Origin: an uncultured Flavobacteriaceae bacterium
GTDB lineage: Bacteria > Bacteroidota > Bacteroidia > Flavobacteriales > Flavobacteriaceae
Length of the DNA: 38,129 nt
Assembly: GCA_913048215.1 (NCBI GenBank)
Contig: CAJWXC010000005.1
Span: forward strand, 1 to 38,129
Reading direction: 5' to 3'
Of this stretch, positions 16,780 to 24,902 are shown piece after piece; position 1 is the stretch's first letter, and each line of letters starts with the position of its first letter. Position numbers and translations under genes: made by a program. The notes beneath the pieces are model-generated. The model worked only from the letters and a program-made list of their open reading frames with translations. It was not told the origin of the DNA and made no database searches.

Positions 16780-19700
16780 ATGAGTTCATTTAGTTTAATC
16801 CAGCAAAAGCTGGAAGAATTTATAAAAAAATACTATACCAGTGAGTTGATCAAGGGGGTTATTTTCTTTTTTGCAATAGGGTTTTTGTACTTTTTACTAA
16901 CCCTTTTAGTAGAGTATTTTTTGTGGTTAAACCCTATTGGAAGAACCGTGTTGTTTTGGTCTTTTGTTGCCGTTGAGCTGGCTCTTTTTTTGCGCTTTAT
17001 TGCTTTTACACTGCTCAAGCTTTTTAGTCTACAAAAAGGCATAACCAACGAGCAAGCCGCTCAAATAATTGGGGATCACTTCCCAGAGGTTAATGACAAA
17101 TTATTAAATGTCTTGCAGTTAAACCAAAACCAAGGAGCCTCAGATCTGCTCTCGGCAAGCATAGATCAAAAGGCCCAACAGATGCAGTCTGTAGTTTTTA
17201 AAAAAGCAATTAACTTTCAAAAAAACCTCAAATATCTTTTCTTAGCGGCGGTTCCTATACTTGTTTTTATTGTCGTTTCAGCTTTAGGTGAAAAAGATTT
17301 GTTTGCCAGCAGTTATAAACGTGTTGTAAATTATAACACAGCTTATACACCTGCCCCTCCTTTTAGTTTCTATATTGTTAACCAGAATCTCTCTGCTATC
17401 CAAAACAAGCCTTTTACACTTAAAATAAAAACCAAGGGAAGCACTATTCCTCAAGATGTAAGTATTGTGTATAACAATCAAAAATATTTTATTCAACAAA
17501 CTGCGGTAGGTTCTTTTGAATACAGCTTTTCACAGCCTACCGCCACTTTTGATTTCAGGCTCTTGGCTAATAATGTTACTTCAAAAAACTACACACTAGA
17601 GGTTGTTAAAACACCATCCTTGGTAAACTTTGAACTCTTTTTAAACTATCCTAATTACACTGGGAAAAAAGATCAAACCCTCAAAAGCACAGGAAATACA
17701 ACCCTCCCAGAAGGAACAAAAGTGCAGTGGCTTGTTACAACACAAAACACCACCCATGTCGGTTTAAAAACAAAAGACTCTGTGTACTCTTTTGCCTCCA
17801 ATGAGCAGCAACACGCTTTTTCAAAAACAATAAATACCACCTTAGATTATGCTATTACTACCTCTAATAGCAGTTTAAAAAACTATGAGAATTTGTCTTT
17901 TACCATTAAGGCAATTAAAGATGAATTTCCAGAGATTTCTGTACAATCTAAACCAGACACCCTTGCAGGGCAACAGACCTATTTTTTAGGACAAGTTAGT
18001 GATGATTATGGGTTTTCTAAATTACAGCTTGTCTATTATCCAGACTCTCAGCCGAATCAAAAAAAAATAATTCCAATACCTTTAAATAACAGTAATTTAG
18101 ATCAATTTACCTTTGCTTTCCCCGGGCAATTACCATTGCCGCCAGGGGTTGGTTATGAGTATTATTTTGAGGTTTTTGACAACGACGCAATCCATAACTA
18201 CAAATCTACTCGATCGAGCTATTATAGCTTTAAAAAAGCCACTCAAGATCAGTTACAATCCCAACAACTACAAACGCAACAAAATGCAATTAAAGCGATG
18301 GACGCCGCATTGCAAGAACTGAAAAATCAAGATAAACGCCTTGAGGAGTTAGAGCTTATACAAAAAGAGAAACAGACACTTAACTGGAACGATAAAAAGA
18401 AGCTAGAAGATGTTTTAAAGCGTCAAAAAAACCAAGAACAAATGATGCAGCAGTTTTCAAAACAGCTGCAAGAGAGTTTAGAGAAATTCCAACCACAGAA
18501 CAAAGAAAAAGATCCTTTTACTCAACAATTAGAAAAAAGACTACAAGAGGGTCAAGAAAAACTTAAAGAGAACGAAAAACTTCTAAAAGAGTTAGAAGAA
18601 TTACAAGATAAAATCTCTAAAGAAGAGCTCATAGATAAGCTTGAACAGGTTTCTAAGAAAAACAAAAATCAAGAAAAAAACCTTGAGCAGCTCGTAGAGT
18701 TAACAAAGCGCTATTATGTTACCAAAAAAAGCGAAAAACTTTCTCAAGATCTTTACAAGTTAGGAGAACAGCAACGTCAACTAGCAGAGAAACCCTCTGA
18801 GCAGAATACCAAACAGGCGCAAGAAAAAATTAATGAAAAATTTGAAAAATACAAGAAAGATCTTGAAGAGTTAAAAAAAGAAAACGAAAAATTAAAAACA
18901 CCCATGGAGCTTCCACAAGACAAAGTAGGTGAAAAAGTGGTGGATCAACAGCAACAACAAGCAACGCAAAAACTAGAAAAACAGAACAAGACTGGCGCAA
19001 AACAAAATCAACAAAAGGCAGGGAAAAAGATGCAAGAGATGGGCCAGCAAATGATGATGGCTTTATCTGGATCTCAGTCAGATCAAATAGATGAAGATGT
19101 AGCTATGTTGCGTCAAATATTAGATAACTTAGTGGTGTTTTCCTTTAGGGAAGAAGCCTTAATGGAGGCTTTTAAATTAAGCCAATACGGAAATCCTCTT
19201 TTTGGGAAACGATTAAACACACAAAATGATCTAAAGCAAAACTTTCAACATATAGATGATAGCTTGTTTTCTTTGTCTTTACGCCAACCCTTAATTGGCC
19301 AACAAATTAACGAGTCTGTAACCCAGGTTCATTACAATTTAAAAAAAGCAATGGAGCGCTTGGCAGAAAACCAGATATCTCAGGGTGTTGCGTCTCAGCA
19401 ATACGCGGTTACTAGCACCAATGATTTAGCAAATTTACTTACCAACATGCTCACTAGTATGCAGCAACAGCAAATGGGTCAGGGATCTGGGAGCGGTAAA
19501 CAAGGGATGCCAAAACCAGGTCAAGGACAAGGCGAGGGCTTTCAACTTCCTGATATTATTGAAAAGCAAAAGAGTCTAGGGGAAAAAATGCAAGAGGGTA
19601 TGGGAGAAAAAGGCGACACAGGAGAAAAAGGTCAAGAAGGGAAAAAGGGCGAGAAAGGTCAAGGAGAAGGTGAGGGAGAAGGCGAAGGTACTGGAGAAGG

Positions 19701-20193
19701 CGATGGTACTGGAGAAGGACAAGGCGGCAATACAAACTCCACAAAACAAGGAAATTCCTCAAAAACAAACCAAGGCAAAAACAATGACGCGGAACTTTTT
19801 GAGATTTATAAACAACAACAACAACTGCGTCAAGAGCTGGAAGACAGATTAAGCAAATTAGGGCTTGAAGGCTTGGGTGGATCGCTAGTTAAAAAGATGC
19901 AATCTATTGAGCAACAACTTCTTGATAATGGATTTAACCAAAACACATTAGAGAAAATGCTTAGCCTGCAATATGAGTTATTAAAACTAAAAGAGGCAGA
20001 CTTAAAACAAGGCCAAGAATCTAGGCGTGAATCAATATCCAATCGCAAAACATATACCAACCCATTGCGCTTGTCTTCAGATCAAATAAGAAAATATTTT
20101 AATACCACTGAAATTTTAAACAAAGAATCCCTTCCTTTGCGTCAAAACTATAAAGAAAAGGTGCAATCCTATTTTAAGAAATCTAATGATTGA
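16780..20193 (+). CDS. DUF4175-type large membrane protein with long coiled coil
   Basis: 1137 residues. Two N-terminal hydrophobic segments (about 20-70) and a third (about 148-166) anchor it in the membrane. A beta-rich, probably periplasmic segment follows (about 190-480). From about 485 to 760 it is a Lys/Glu/Gln-rich coiled coil. A Gly/Gln/Glu/Lys-rich low-complexity stretch covers about 900-1000, and a final helical region is rich in Gln and Leu. The general layout matches the DUF4175 proteins of Bacteroidota, which have no established function. The start codon of ybeY overlaps its last 8 bases, so they are translationally coupled. Assignment rests on architecture and length, not on a database search. 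Confidence 0.8.
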   Translation: MSSFSLIQQKLEEFIKKYYTSELIKGVIFFFAIGFLYFLLTLLVEYFLWLNPIGRTVLFWSFVAVELALFLRFIAFTLLKLFSLQKGITNEQAAQIIGDHFPEVNDKLLNVLQLNQNQGASDLLSASIDQKAQQMQSVVFKKAINFQKNLKYLFLAAVPILVFIVVSALGEKDLFASSYKRVVNYNTAYTPAPPFSFYIVNQNLSAIQNKPFTLKIKTKGSTIPQDVSIVYNNQKYFIQQTAVGSFEYSFSQPTATFDFRLLANNVTSKNYTLEVVKTPSLVNFELFLNYPNYTGKKDQTLKSTGNTTLPEGTKVQWLVTTQNTTHVGLKTKDSVYSFASNEQQHAFSKTINTTLDYAITTSNSSLKNYENLSFTIKAIKDEFPEISVQSKPDTLAGQQTYFLGQVSDDYGFSKLQLVYYPDSQPNQKKIIPIPLNNSNLDQFTFAFPGQLPLPPGVGYEYYFEVFDNDAIHNYKSTRSSYYSFKKATQDQLQSQQLQTQQNAIKAMDAALQELKNQDKRLEELELIQKEKQTLNWNDKKKLEDVLKRQKNQEQMMQQFSKQLQESLEKFQPQNKEKDPFTQQLEKRLQEGQEKLKENEKLLKELEELQDKISKEELIDKLEQVSKKNKNQEKNLEQLVELTKRYYVTKKSEKLSQDLYKLGEQQRQLAEKPSEQNTKQAQEKINEKFEKYKKDLEELKKENEKLKTPMELPQDKVGEKVVDQQQQQATQKLEKQNKTGAKQNQQKAGKKMQEMGQQMMMALSGSQSDQIDEDVAMLRQILDNLVVFSFREEALMEAFKLSQYGNPLFGKRLNTQNDLKQNFQHIDDSLFSLSLRQPLIGQQINESVTQVHYNLKKAMERLAENQISQGVASQQYAVTSTNDLANLLTNMLTSMQQQQMGQGSGSGKQGMPKPGQGQGEGFQLPDIIEKQKSLGEKMQEGMGEKGDTGEKGQEGKKGEKGQGEGEGEGEGTGEGDGTGEGQGGNTNSTKQGNSSKTNQGKNNDAELFEIYKQQQQLRQELEDRLSKLGLEGLGGSLVKKMQSIEQQLLDNGFNQNTLEKMLSLQYELLKLKEADLKQGQESRRESISNRKTYTNPLRLSSDQIRKYFNTTEILNKESLPLRQNYKEKVQSYFKKSND
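19684..19719 (+). repeat. In-frame 18-base tandem duplication in the DUF4175 gene
   Basis: Two adjacent 18-base units (19684-19701 and 19702-19719) differ at two positions and encode EGTGEG and DGTGEG. They sit in a longer GGAGAAGG-rich tract. The unit length is a multiple of three, so copy-number change would keep the frame. Confidence 0.75.
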
Positions 20194-20605
20194 ATTTTAT
20201 TCACAAAACGATGATTTTAAGGTTGAAAACCCACAAGCACTAAGTCTTTGGATAAGTGAAACAATCTTGCAAGAAAACTACGAGCTAGGAGAACTTACGT
20301 ATGTTTTTTGCGATGATGAGTATCTGCACAAGTTAAATATGCAATTTTTAAACCACGACACTCTTACAGATATTATAAGCTTTGACAATTCTCTGGGCAA
20401 ACAAATTCATGGAGAGATTTATATTTCTACCGAGCGTGTTCAAGAAAACGCTATAGCTTATGGAGTTTCTTTTCAAGAAGAATTACATAGGGTGGTCATA
20501 CACGGAGTGCTTCACTTTTGCGGATACAAAGACAAAAGTGAACAAGAGCAAGAAACGATGACGCGCATGGAAAACAAGGCTTTAGCCCTGCGGACATTTG
20601 TCTAG
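20186..20605 (+). CDS. ybeY: Endoribonuclease YbeY (rRNA maturation factor)
   Basis: 139 residues, normal for YbeY. The metal site motif is HGVLHFCGYKD (106-116): His106 and His110 are present, while the third position, His in E. coli (HGxLHLxGYDH), is Asp116 here. The upstream TDIISF segment (61-66) is also conserved. YbeY is a zinc-dependent RNase acting in 16S rRNA 3'-end maturation and ribosome quality control. Its ATG overlaps the end of the DUF4175 gene by 8 bases. Confidence 0.93.
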   Translation: MIEFYSQNDDFKVENPQALSLWISETILQENYELGELTYVFCDDEYLHKLNMQFLNHDTLTDIISFDNSLGKQIHGEIYISTERVQENAIAYGVSFQEELHRVVIHGVLHFCGYKDKSEQEQETMTRMENKALALRTFV

Positions 20606-20640
20606 GTCCCTGAAAATCAATAAATTATATATTTAACTAT

Positions 20641-20668
20641 TTGATTGTAAGATAATTAACTATCTTTG
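20641..20668 (+). promoter_or_regulatory. Promoter of mnmG
   Basis: TTG at 20641-20643, a 17-base spacer and TATCTTTG at 20661-20668, an exact TAnnTTTG. Transcription would start near 20675, which puts the parS palindrome in the 5' leader and the ATG at 20727 about 50 bases downstream. A GC-rich palindrome GCGGCCGC (20668-20675) sits at the predicted start. Confidence 0.65.
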
Positions 20669-20691
20669 CGGCCGCTTTAATGCCCTTGCGT

Positions 20692-20707
20692 TGTTCCACG
20701 TGGAACA
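20692..20707. promoter_or_regulatory. parS centromere-like site 1 (ParB binding)
   Basis: TGTTCCACGTGGAACA, a perfect 16-bp palindrome and a known form of the conserved bacterial parS sequence (B. subtilis: TGTTTCACGTGAAACA). ParB binds such sites to segregate the chromosome origin region. It lies between the mnmG promoter and start codon. A TTG one base to the left opens an apparent mnmG extension starting FHVEQ, which is simply parS translated. Confidence 0.92.
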
Positions 20708-20726
20708 ATCAAATAAAATAAGTAAA

Positions 20727-22598
20727 ATGTTTGAAAAAGAATACGATGTTATTGTAGTGGGTGGTGGTCATGCTGGCTCTGAAGCAGCTGCAGCCGCAGC
20801 CAATCTAGGGTCAAGAACCCTTCTTATTACAATGAACTTACAAAACATTGGACAGATGTCTTGCAATCCTGCTATGGGTGGAATTGCAAAAGGGCAAATC
20901 ATTAGAGAGATAGACGCCCTTGGCGGCTACAGTGGTATTGTTAGTGACAATACAGCAATACAGTTTAAAATGCTCAATAAATCTAAGGGTCCCGCTATGT
21001 GGAGTCCTAGAGTGCAGAGTGATAGAATGAGATTTGCAGAGTCTTGGAGAATGATGTTGGAGGGTACTAAAAATTTAGATTTCTATCAAGAAATGGTGTC
21101 TGGAATCCTGGTGGAAGGAGAAAAAATTGTGGGTGTTAAAACCTCCCTAGGGATTCAGGTGCGAGCAAAAACAGTTGTTCTTACCAACGGAACATTTTTA
21201 AATGGATTGATACACATAGGAGAGAAACAATTTGGTGGAGGTAGAGCTGGTGAAAGAGCAGCCCACGGCATAACCAAAGAATTGGTTGACCTTGGTTTTA
21301 AATCTGGTAGGATGAAGACAGGAACCCCTCCTAGAGTTGATGGAAGATCCCTTGATTTTTCAAAAATGATTGTACAGCCAGGAGATCTTTCTCCAGAGAA
21401 GTTTTCTTATTTAAAAAGCACAAAACCCCTTACAAAGCAGCGTGATTGCCACATGAGTCATACTAGTTTAGAGGTTCATGAGTTGTTAAGGGAAGGGTTT
21501 GATCGCTCTCCAATGTTTAATGGTGCAATTAATAGTGTTGGTCCAAGGTATTGTCCATCAATAGAAGATAAAATCAATCGTTTTGCAGACAAGGATTCAC
21601 ATCAATTATTTGTAGAACCCGAGGGTTGGGACACCGTGGAGTATTATATCAATGGTTTTTCTACCTCTTTACCAGAAGATGTTCAGTTTAAGGCACTAAG
21701 AAGCGTGAAGGGGTTTGAAAATGTAAAGTTTTTTAGGCCTGGATATGCCATCGAATATGATTTTTTCCCACCCACCCAGCTCAAACACACACTAGAAACA
21801 AAAAACATTAAAGGGTTGTTTTTTGCTGGCCAAATTAACGGTACCACCGGTTATGAGGAAGCCGCATCTCAGGGTCTTATGGCAGGCATAAACGCACACC
21901 TGCAAGTGCGTGAGCAGGATCCTTTTATTATCAAAAGAAATGAAGCCTATATAGGAGTGCTGATTGATGATTTAATCACAAAAGGCACCGAAGAACCTTA
22001 TAGAATGTTTACTTCTCGTGCAGAATATAGAACCTTGCTTAGGCAAGATAATGCAGATTTTAGGCTTACCCCGATGTCACACAAAATTGGTTTAGCTAGT
22101 GAGGAGCGTCTTAAATTAATGGAAGAAAAAAAGCAGAAAAGTGAGGCTTTTATTGATTTTTTCAAAAAAAGCAGTGTTGCCCCAGAGGTAATAAATCCTA
22201 TTTTGCAGGAAAAGGATTCTACAACGGTAAAACAAAGTGATAAACTTTTTAAACCTTTTTCTAGACCAAATATAACCATGCTGGATATGCAAAAGATTGA
22301 TTTTGTGTCTTCCTACATTAGCCAACATGATTTGGATCATGAGGTACTTCAACAAACAGAGATACAGGTAAAATACGCAGGCTATATAGCCAAAGAGAAA
22401 AACAATGCAGATAAACTCAACAGGCTAGAGGGCATAAAAATTCCTGAGGCTTTTGATTATTCAAAACTAAAATCCTTGTCATACGAGGCAAAAGAAAAAT
22501 TAAGCGCCATCAAACCAGTAACGGTTTCACAAGCTTCCCGTATTAGCGGCGTATCCCCAAATGACATCTCTGTGCTACTTGTGTACATGGGTAGATAA
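20727..22598 (+). CDS. mnmG: tRNA uridine-5-carboxymethylaminomethyl modification enzyme, FAD subunit
   Basis: 623 residues starting MFEKEYDVIVVGGGHAGSEA, with the FAD-binding GGGHAG at 13-18. SCNPAMGGIAKG (about 46-57) and the downstream GTPPRVDG and EGWDTVEYYINGFSTSLP segments are MnmG hallmarks. With MnmE it makes the 5-carboxymethylaminomethyl modification at wobble U34 of certain tRNAs. The start is set at 20727, because the 12 extra codons upstream come from the parS site and its flank. The gene (gidA) is a classic origin neighbour in other bacteria, and here it is bracketed by two parS sites. Confidence 0.96.
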   Translation: MFEKEYDVIVVGGGHAGSEAAAAAANLGSRTLLITMNLQNIGQMSCNPAMGGIAKGQIIREIDALGGYSGIVSDNTAIQFKMLNKSKGPAMWSPRVQSDRMRFAESWRMMLEGTKNLDFYQEMVSGILVEGEKIVGVKTSLGIQVRAKTVVLTNGTFLNGLIHIGEKQFGGGRAGERAAHGITKELVDLGFKSGRMKTGTPPRVDGRSLDFSKMIVQPGDLSPEKFSYLKSTKPLTKQRDCHMSHTSLEVHELLREGFDRSPMFNGAINSVGPRYCPSIEDKINRFADKDSHQLFVEPEGWDTVEYYINGFSTSLPEDVQFKALRSVKGFENVKFFRPGYAIEYDFFPPTQLKHTLETKNIKGLFFAGQINGTTGYEEAASQGLMAGINAHLQVREQDPFIIKRNEAYIGVLIDDLITKGTEEPYRMFTSRAEYRTLLRQDNADFRLTPMSHKIGLASEERLKLMEEKKQKSEAFIDFFKKSSVAPEVINPILQEKDSTTVKQSDKLFKPFSRPNITMLDMQKIDFVSSYISQHDLDHEVLQQTEIQVKYAGYIAKEKNNADKLNRLEGIKIPEAFDYSKLKSLSYEAKEKLSAIKPVTVSQASRISGVSPNDISVLLVYMGR

Positions 22599-22604
22599 TA
22601 CCTT

Positions 22605-22620
22605 TGTTCCACGTGGAACA
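22605..22620. promoter_or_regulatory. parS centromere-like site 2 (ParB binding)
   Basis: A second perfect TGTTCCACGTGGAACA, 6 bases after the mnmG stop codon and 28 bases before the TTG start of the methyltransferase gene. It is 1913 bases from site 1 and identical to it. No further copy was noticed in the window. Confidence 0.92.
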
Positions 22621-22648
22621 AATAATTTTAAAGCGTTAAAAATTTCAT

Positions 22649-23494
22649 TTGAAGACTCCAAAAGACACCATATATTTATCAACCAAAGATTATTTCAAAA
22701 CTCAAGAAGCGTTTGATTTGGTGCTAGACTCCTCTAGAGATCTTTTAATAACCAGTCCACAACCAGCTCAAGAGAACCTGGCAAGTTATTACCAAAGTCA
22801 AGAGTATATTTCTCACTCCAATACTCAAAAAGGAGGTGTCCCCTTTTTATACACCTTGGTGCAAAAGTGGTCTTTAAAAAGCAAAAGAAACCTTGTCAAT
22901 AAACTTTCCAAGGGCAGAGGAACTCTCTTAGACATTGGCGCAGGGAGTGGTGCTTTTTGTGAGGTTGCAAAACAAAATTCTTGGGAAGTGTATGGGGTTG
23001 AGCCCAATGAAAAAGCAAGAAAAATTGCAGCCCAAAAAAACATCTCTTTACAGAAAAGCATTGCAGACTTTAAAGGCCAACAATTTGATGTTGTAACACT
23101 TTGGCATGTGTTAGAACACCTGCCAGATTTAGAAAACATAATCATAGCGATTCAAGAATTGGTTCGCCCAAATGGTATTTTGATTGTTGCTGTTCCTAAT
23201 TATAATTCTTTTGACGCAAACCATTATAAAGGATTTTGGGCAGCCTATGATACCCCGAGACATTTATGGCACTTCTCCCAAAAAGCAATGAGAAAGCTGT
23301 TTTCAAAAAACACCAAACTGCTTAAGACACAGCCCATGCTTTTTGACTCTTTTTACGTTAGCCTTTTGTCAGAAAAATATAAATCAGGAAATAGCTTTTC
23401 TTTTAAAGCATTATGGATTGGTTTGTGGTCTAACATTAGCGCATTAAAAACCAAAGAGTATTCTTCACTCATATATTGTTACAAAAAAGCCTAA
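22649..23494 (+). CDS. Class I SAM-dependent methyltransferase
   Basis: 281 residues from a TTG; there is an in-frame stop 12 bases upstream and no ATG before the conserved core, so TTG is the likely start. Motif I is LLDIGAGSGAF (about 90-100), followed by VEPNEKA (motif II) and the post-motif DVVTLWHVLEHLPD typical of the Methyltransf_23/UbiG-like group. The protein has the AdoMet-binding fold; the methyl acceptor is unknown. It follows mnmG, separated by parS site 2, and may be on the same transcript. Confidence 0.88.
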   Translation: MKTPKDTIYLSTKDYFKTQEAFDLVLDSSRDLLITSPQPAQENLASYYQSQEYISHSNTQKGGVPFLYTLVQKWSLKSKRNLVNKLSKGRGTLLDIGAGSGAFCEVAKQNSWEVYGVEPNEKARKIAAQKNISLQKSIADFKGQQFDVVTLWHVLEHLPDLENIIIAIQELVRPNGILIVAVPNYNSFDANHYKGFWAAYDTPRHLWHFSQKAMRKLFSKNTKLLKTQPMLFDSFYVSLLSEKYKSGNSFSFKALWIGLWSNISALKTKEYSSLIYCYKKA

Positions 23495-23536
23495 AACAGC
23501 CTCTAATCTGTTTAAGAGAACTTAAAGCGGATAAGA

Positions 23537-23560
23537 CGACACTTTACTTGTCGATTTTTT
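23537..23560 (+). terminator. Weak candidate terminator after the methyltransferase gene
   Basis: A 5-bp stem CGACA/TGTCG (arms 23537-23541 and 23549-23553) followed by T6 at 23555-23560. The stem is short. An A/T-only 8-bp inverted repeat (23590-23597 with 23604-23611) in the same spacer could end transcription from the convergent holB side. Confidence 0.35.
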
Positions 23561-23657
23561 AAAACCCCTTTAAAACGTTTTGTTTGCCCTTGTTTTTAAT
23601 AAGAAAAACAAATACCTATTAATAAAGGCAATAGAAAACACCTATTGTTTGTTTGTG

Positions 23658-24806
23658 TTATGATTTGGCATGTAATAGCCGTGTGAGTTTAATGGAAAGA
23701 TCCGTAAAAATAATTTTAGCGTTACCATTTCGTTCAATATGGTAAGAGGCAGTTTCTAATGCTTCAGAAATTTCAAAAATATTATTTTGATGTACAAACG
23801 GTGCAAATTTTTCAATAGAAAATTTTGTGTTTGGCGCATCAAAGAAAAGCAAACTATCTGCCTTATAGTTTTTAAGCATTGCTTGCCTGAATGTTTCTAG
23901 ACAATATCCTAAGAATTTTTTTTGTGTTTCCCTACCCTGCTTTGCAATTTCTTCACTCCAAGAAATTAGCGCATTGATAGAACCTTTATTTCCTTTTGCT
24001 TTAAATGCAGTGCGCACCCAATCAACAAACCAATGTTCAAAAACACCATCATCACCCAGGTTGTCTACTAAGTTTAAAGCCTGTTGATAATCTCCACCGC
24101 ACAGACTGCTAATTTTTTTTGCTTTTTTTGACTCAACACCTTTGTTTTCAATGAGTTGATTTGAAATAACCTCCTCAGAAAGAAGCGGGAAATGTAGTTT
24201 TTGACACCTAGATTGTATCGTTCCTAGAATTTTTTCTTCATAAGGTGTTAACAATAAGAGAATTGTTTTTTGTGGCGGTTCCTCTACTAATTTTAAAATC
24301 TTGTTTGCACAGGCAGTATTCATTCTGTCTGCCATCCAGATAATCATAACTTTATGTCCTCCCTCATAGGGTTTTAAAGACAATGATTTAAGCATTTGCT
24401 TTGCTTCATCAACATTGATGTTACCCTGTTTTTTTTCAATACCCAAAAAAGCCAACCAATCATACAAAGAACCGAAAGGGCTTTTTGAAACAAAGGTCCT
24501 CCAATCTTCCAAAAATAAATTTGAAAAAGGGTTTTTTTTAATTCTCTGGTTGGTGTTTACAGGGAAAACAAAATGTAGATCTGGATGTGCAAGATTTGCA
24601 ACTTTGCTCACGCAGTTTTCATGTGCCTTTGATCCCTTTGGATGATTACTAGCCAAAATAGCTTGCGCATAGGCTAAAGCCACTGGTAGTATACCGCTGC
24701 CTGTTTTGCCAACAAAGAGTTGAGCGTGAGGAATCCTACCATTTTCTATGCCTTTAAGCAAATGGTTTTTAATATGTGTTTGTCCTAATGTATTAGAAAA
24801 AAGCAT
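23658..24806 (-). CDS. holB: DNA polymerase III subunit delta prime
   Basis: 382 residues. The N-terminal AAA+-type clamp-loader fold starts MLFSNTLGQTHIKNHL, with GRIPHAQLFVGKTGSG (about 23-38) in the P-loop position; the loop is degenerate, as expected for the non-ATPase delta prime. VDEAKQMLK, MIIWMADRMNTACANKILKLVEEPP and TILLLLTPYEEKILGTIQSRC follow the DnaX/HolB order. The zinc-binding cysteine cluster of DnaX-type subunits is not evident. Delta prime is part of the clamp loader that places beta clamps on DNA. The gene diverges from pgk; a short gene-free interval of 163 bases separates its end from the methyltransferase gene. Confidence 0.9.
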   Translation of the reverse strand: MLFSNTLGQTHIKNHLLKGIENGRIPHAQLFVGKTGSGILPVALAYAQAILASNHPKGSKAHENCVSKVANLAHPDLHFVFPVNTNQRIKKNPFSNLFLEDWRTFVSKSPFGSLYDWLAFLGIEKKQGNINVDEAKQMLKSLSLKPYEGGHKVMIIWMADRMNTACANKILKLVEEPPQKTILLLLTPYEEKILGTIQSRCQKLHFPLLSEEVISNQLIENKGVESKKAKKISSLCGGDYQQALNLVDNLGDDGVFEHWFVDWVRTAFKAKGNKGSINALISWSEEIAKQGRETQKKFLGYCLETFRQAMLKNYKADSLLFFDAPNTKFSIEKFAPFVHQNNIFEISEALETASYHIERNGNAKIIFTDLSIKLTRLLHAKS

Positions 24807-24809
24807 CTA

Positions 24810-24817
24810 CAAATGTA
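24810..24817 (-). promoter_or_regulatory. -7-like element abutting holB
   Basis: The minus strand reads TACATTTG, an exact TAnnTTTG, ending 4 bases before the holB ATG. If used, the transcript would start at or next to the start codon. Confidence 0.4.
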
Positions 24818-24876
24818 GGGAAATATTACAAACACTACCGCTATAAAAATCTAGTTTTACTTGCCCTCAAAAACTG

Positions 24877-24884
24877 TATATTTG
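24877..24884 (+). promoter_or_regulatory. -7 promoter element of pgk
   Basis: TATATTTG followed by C, an exact TAnnTTTG. TTT at 24855-24857 lies 19 bases upstream as a weak -33. Predicted start near 24891, about 12 bases before the ATG. Confidence 0.6.
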
Positions 24885-24902
24885 CTCCATTAAAGACCAA
24901 CT

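Noticed and set aside
19556-19768. Leu-rich open frame opposite the DUF4175 repeat region
   Set aside because: It is the mirror of the GEKG-type low-complexity tract, with no independent coding evidence.
20668-20675. GCGGCCGC palindrome as an operator
   Set aside because: It is a short GC-rich palindrome near the mnmG transcription start with a single copy; no evidence for a binding factor.
20691-20726. N-terminal extension of mnmG starting at a TTG
   Set aside because: It is the parS palindrome read as codons; the conserved protein begins at the ATG at 20727, which fits the promoter position.
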